A stretch of DNA of 64,000 nucleotides from NCBI RefSeq assembly GCF_002514735.1, contig NZ_KZ300476.1:911872-975871 (forward strand), written 5' to 3'. Under the pieces are notes generated by a model that was given only the letters and a program-made list of their open reading frames with translations, searched no databases and was not told the DNA's origin. A program made the position numbers and the translations under genes. The DNA is from Sediminicola luteus (GTDB lineage Bacteria > Bacteroidota > Bacteroidia > Flavobacteriales > Flavobacteriaceae). Positions 62,730 through 64,000 of this stretch are shown here, in pieces (position 1 is the first letter of the stretch; the number at the start of each line of letters is the position of its first letter).

Positions 62730-64000
62730 TTAAGCTTCGACACCTTTAGCAGCTTTGATCACCTCTTCGGAAATATTCGAAGGCGTCTCGGCATAATGTG
62801 AGAATTCCATGGTAGAGGTAGCTCTACCGGAAGAAAGGGTACGCAACGAAGTAACGTATCCGAACATCTCAGATAGCGGCACATTGGCCTTAACTACCTT
62901 AGAACCGGAACGGTCACCCATATCGTTCACCTGACCGCGACGACGGTTAAGATCACCTACGATATCACCCATGTTTTCTTCTGGGGTCAACACTTCCAAC
63001 TTCATGATTGGCTCCATGATCACAGCCTTGGCAGCTTTGGCAGCAGCTTTAAAACCAAGCTTGGCAGCCAATTCGAAAGACAACTGATCCGAATCCACAT
63101 CGTGATAAGAACCATCACTCAAGGTAACCTTCATAGAATCTACCTCGTAACCGGCCAAAGGTCCATTAGCCATAGCCATTTTGAATCCTTTTTCAACAGA
63201 CGGCACAAATTCTTTAGGAATATTACCACCTTTGATCACAGACTCAAACTGCAAGCCTTGAACACCTTCATCGGCAGGCTCAAGGGTAAATACGATATCG
63301 GCAAATTTACCACGACCACCTGACTGCTTCTTGTACACCTCCCTGTGATCGGCTTTTTGCGTAATAGCTTCTTTGTACTCTACCTGAGGCTGACCCTGGT
63401 TTACATCTACCTTGAACTCACGCTTCAAACGATCCACGATAATATCCAAGTGAAGCTCACCCATACCAGAAATAATGGTTTGACCAGAAGCCTCATCGGT
63501 CTTCACCTGGAAGGTTGGATCCTCTTCGGCCAACTTACCAAGGGCAATACCCAATTTATCTACATCAGCCTTGGTCTTTGGCTCTACCGCGATACCGATA
63601 ACGGGATCAGGGAAGTCCATAGATTCCAAAACGATCGGATGCTTCTCATCACAAAGGGTATCCCCTGTTTTGATCTGCTTAAACCCAACCGCAGCACCAA
63701 TATCACCTGCCTCAATATAATCTAAGGCATTTTGCTTATTGGAGTGCATCTGATAGATACGTGAGATACGTTCTTTTTTACCGGAACGCGCGTTCAACAC
63801 ATACGAACCAGCATCCAATCGACCTGAGTAGGCACGGAAGAAAGCCAAACGACCAACGAAAGGATCGGTAGCGATCTTAAAAGCCAAGGCAGCAAAAGGC
63901 TCCTTAACATCCGGCTTACGGGAAGTCTCTTCTTCAGTATTAGGATCAGTTCCTATGATAGCATCCTTATCTAAAGGAGAAGGCAAATACCTACAAACGG
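62730..64000 (-). CDS. fusA: Elongation factor G (partial, N-terminus outside window)
   Basis: The frame is open to the right edge; the first codons in view read [13 protein letters not shown], the end of the GTPase domain. Domains II to V follow: [20 protein letters not shown] (II), [19 protein letters not shown] (III), [18 protein letters not shown] (IV) and [20 protein letters not shown] (V). The G domain motifs lie outside. EF-G moves tRNAs and mRNA after peptide transfer. About 422 residues are seen of some 700. It is upstream of rpsJ, as in the str operon. Confidence 0.97.
   Translation of the reverse strand, partial: VCRYLPSPLDKDAIIGTDPNTEEETSRKPDVKEPFAALAFKIATDPFVGRLAFFRAYSGRLDAGSYVLNARSGKKERISRIYQMHSNKQNALDYIEAGDIGAAVGFKQIKTGDTLCDEKHPIVLESMDFPDPVIGIAVEPKTKADVDKLGIALGKLAEEDPTFQVKTDEASGQTIISGMGELHLDIIVDRLKREFKVDVNQGQPQVEYKEAITQKADHREVYKKQSGGRGKFADIVFTLEPADEGVQGLQFESVIKGGNIPKEFVPSVEKGFKMAMANGPLAGYEVDSMKVTLSDGSYHDVDSDQLSFELAAKLGFKAAAKAAKAVIMEPIMKLEVLTPEENMGDIVGDLNRRRGQVNDMGDRSGSKVVKANVPLSEMFGYVTSLRTLSSGRATSTMEFSHYAETPSNISEEVIKAAKGVEA

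Overview
The window reads as chromosome of a member of the Bacteroidota, most probably a marine-type Flavobacteriaceae. The signs are an ECF sigma/FecR/TonB-receptor locus with an STN domain, large numbers of secreted or lipoprotein products with CSSDD-like N-termini, a long LepB, many promoters with the Bacteroidota -7 box TAnnTTTG, almost no Shine-Dalgarno sequences, and the ribosomal order ending rpsM-rpsK-rpsD-rpoA-rplQ-carA-eno-gltA. Genus cannot be told from the sequence alone. No rRNA, tRNA, CRISPR array, transposase or prophage was recognised.

Layout. 1-10 kb: the N-terminal part of a SulP transporter, an aldose epimerase-like protein and an M20 peptidase in one minus-strand operon; a VOC protein embedded in an intergenic repeat array; a cystathionine beta-synthase-like enzyme with an FtsX/LolC-type permease; a divergent NamZ-type (DUF1343) lipoprotein; a sterol desaturase-family protein and a YkgJ-type cysteine-cluster protein. 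9.4-21.5 kb: a run of single genes (methyltransferase, zincin-like lipoprotein, TlpA-like thioredoxin, QueE, exonuclease/GIY-YIG fusion, exported RidA, HerA-like ATPase, cupin, hydrolase, pentaheme cytochrome, VOC protein, unknown secreted proteins). 21.8-24.1 kb: folD and ffh. 24.5-30.6 kb: a cell-surface signalling locus, with an acidic repeat-built lipoprotein transcribed divergently from an ECF sigma factor, a FecR anti-sigma factor and a TonB-dependent receptor with STN domain. 30.8-37 kb: a phosphodiesterase-alkaline phosphatase fusion, an MtfA-like peptidase, a sulfatase and argS. 37-44 kb: a conserved unknown, a BCCT transporter with no ordinary start codon, a membrane-bound AraC regulator, lepB, and an arginase/CtlX-type hydrolase pair. 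44.3-48.5 kb: gltA, eno, carA. 48.7-64 kb: the rplQ-to-fusA ribosomal supercluster, all on the minus strand, with fusA cut by the window edge and a probable attenuator leader in front of rplC.

The most unusual content is (i) the lipoprotein/ECF/FecR/TonB-receptor locus; (ii) several families of palindromic or mosaic intergenic repeats, one in two copies both between convergent genes, and one mosaic family seen in both orientations and flanking a VOC gene; (iii) a promoter-plus-terminator leader between rpsJ and rplC; (iv) the BCCT gene whose best start is ATC; and (v) promoters that would give leaderless mRNAs for queE and the ykgJ-like gene.

All calls come from reading the sequence and from family knowledge; no searches were run. 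Start codons were moved from the longest open frame where signal peptides, promoters or family N-termini argued for it.
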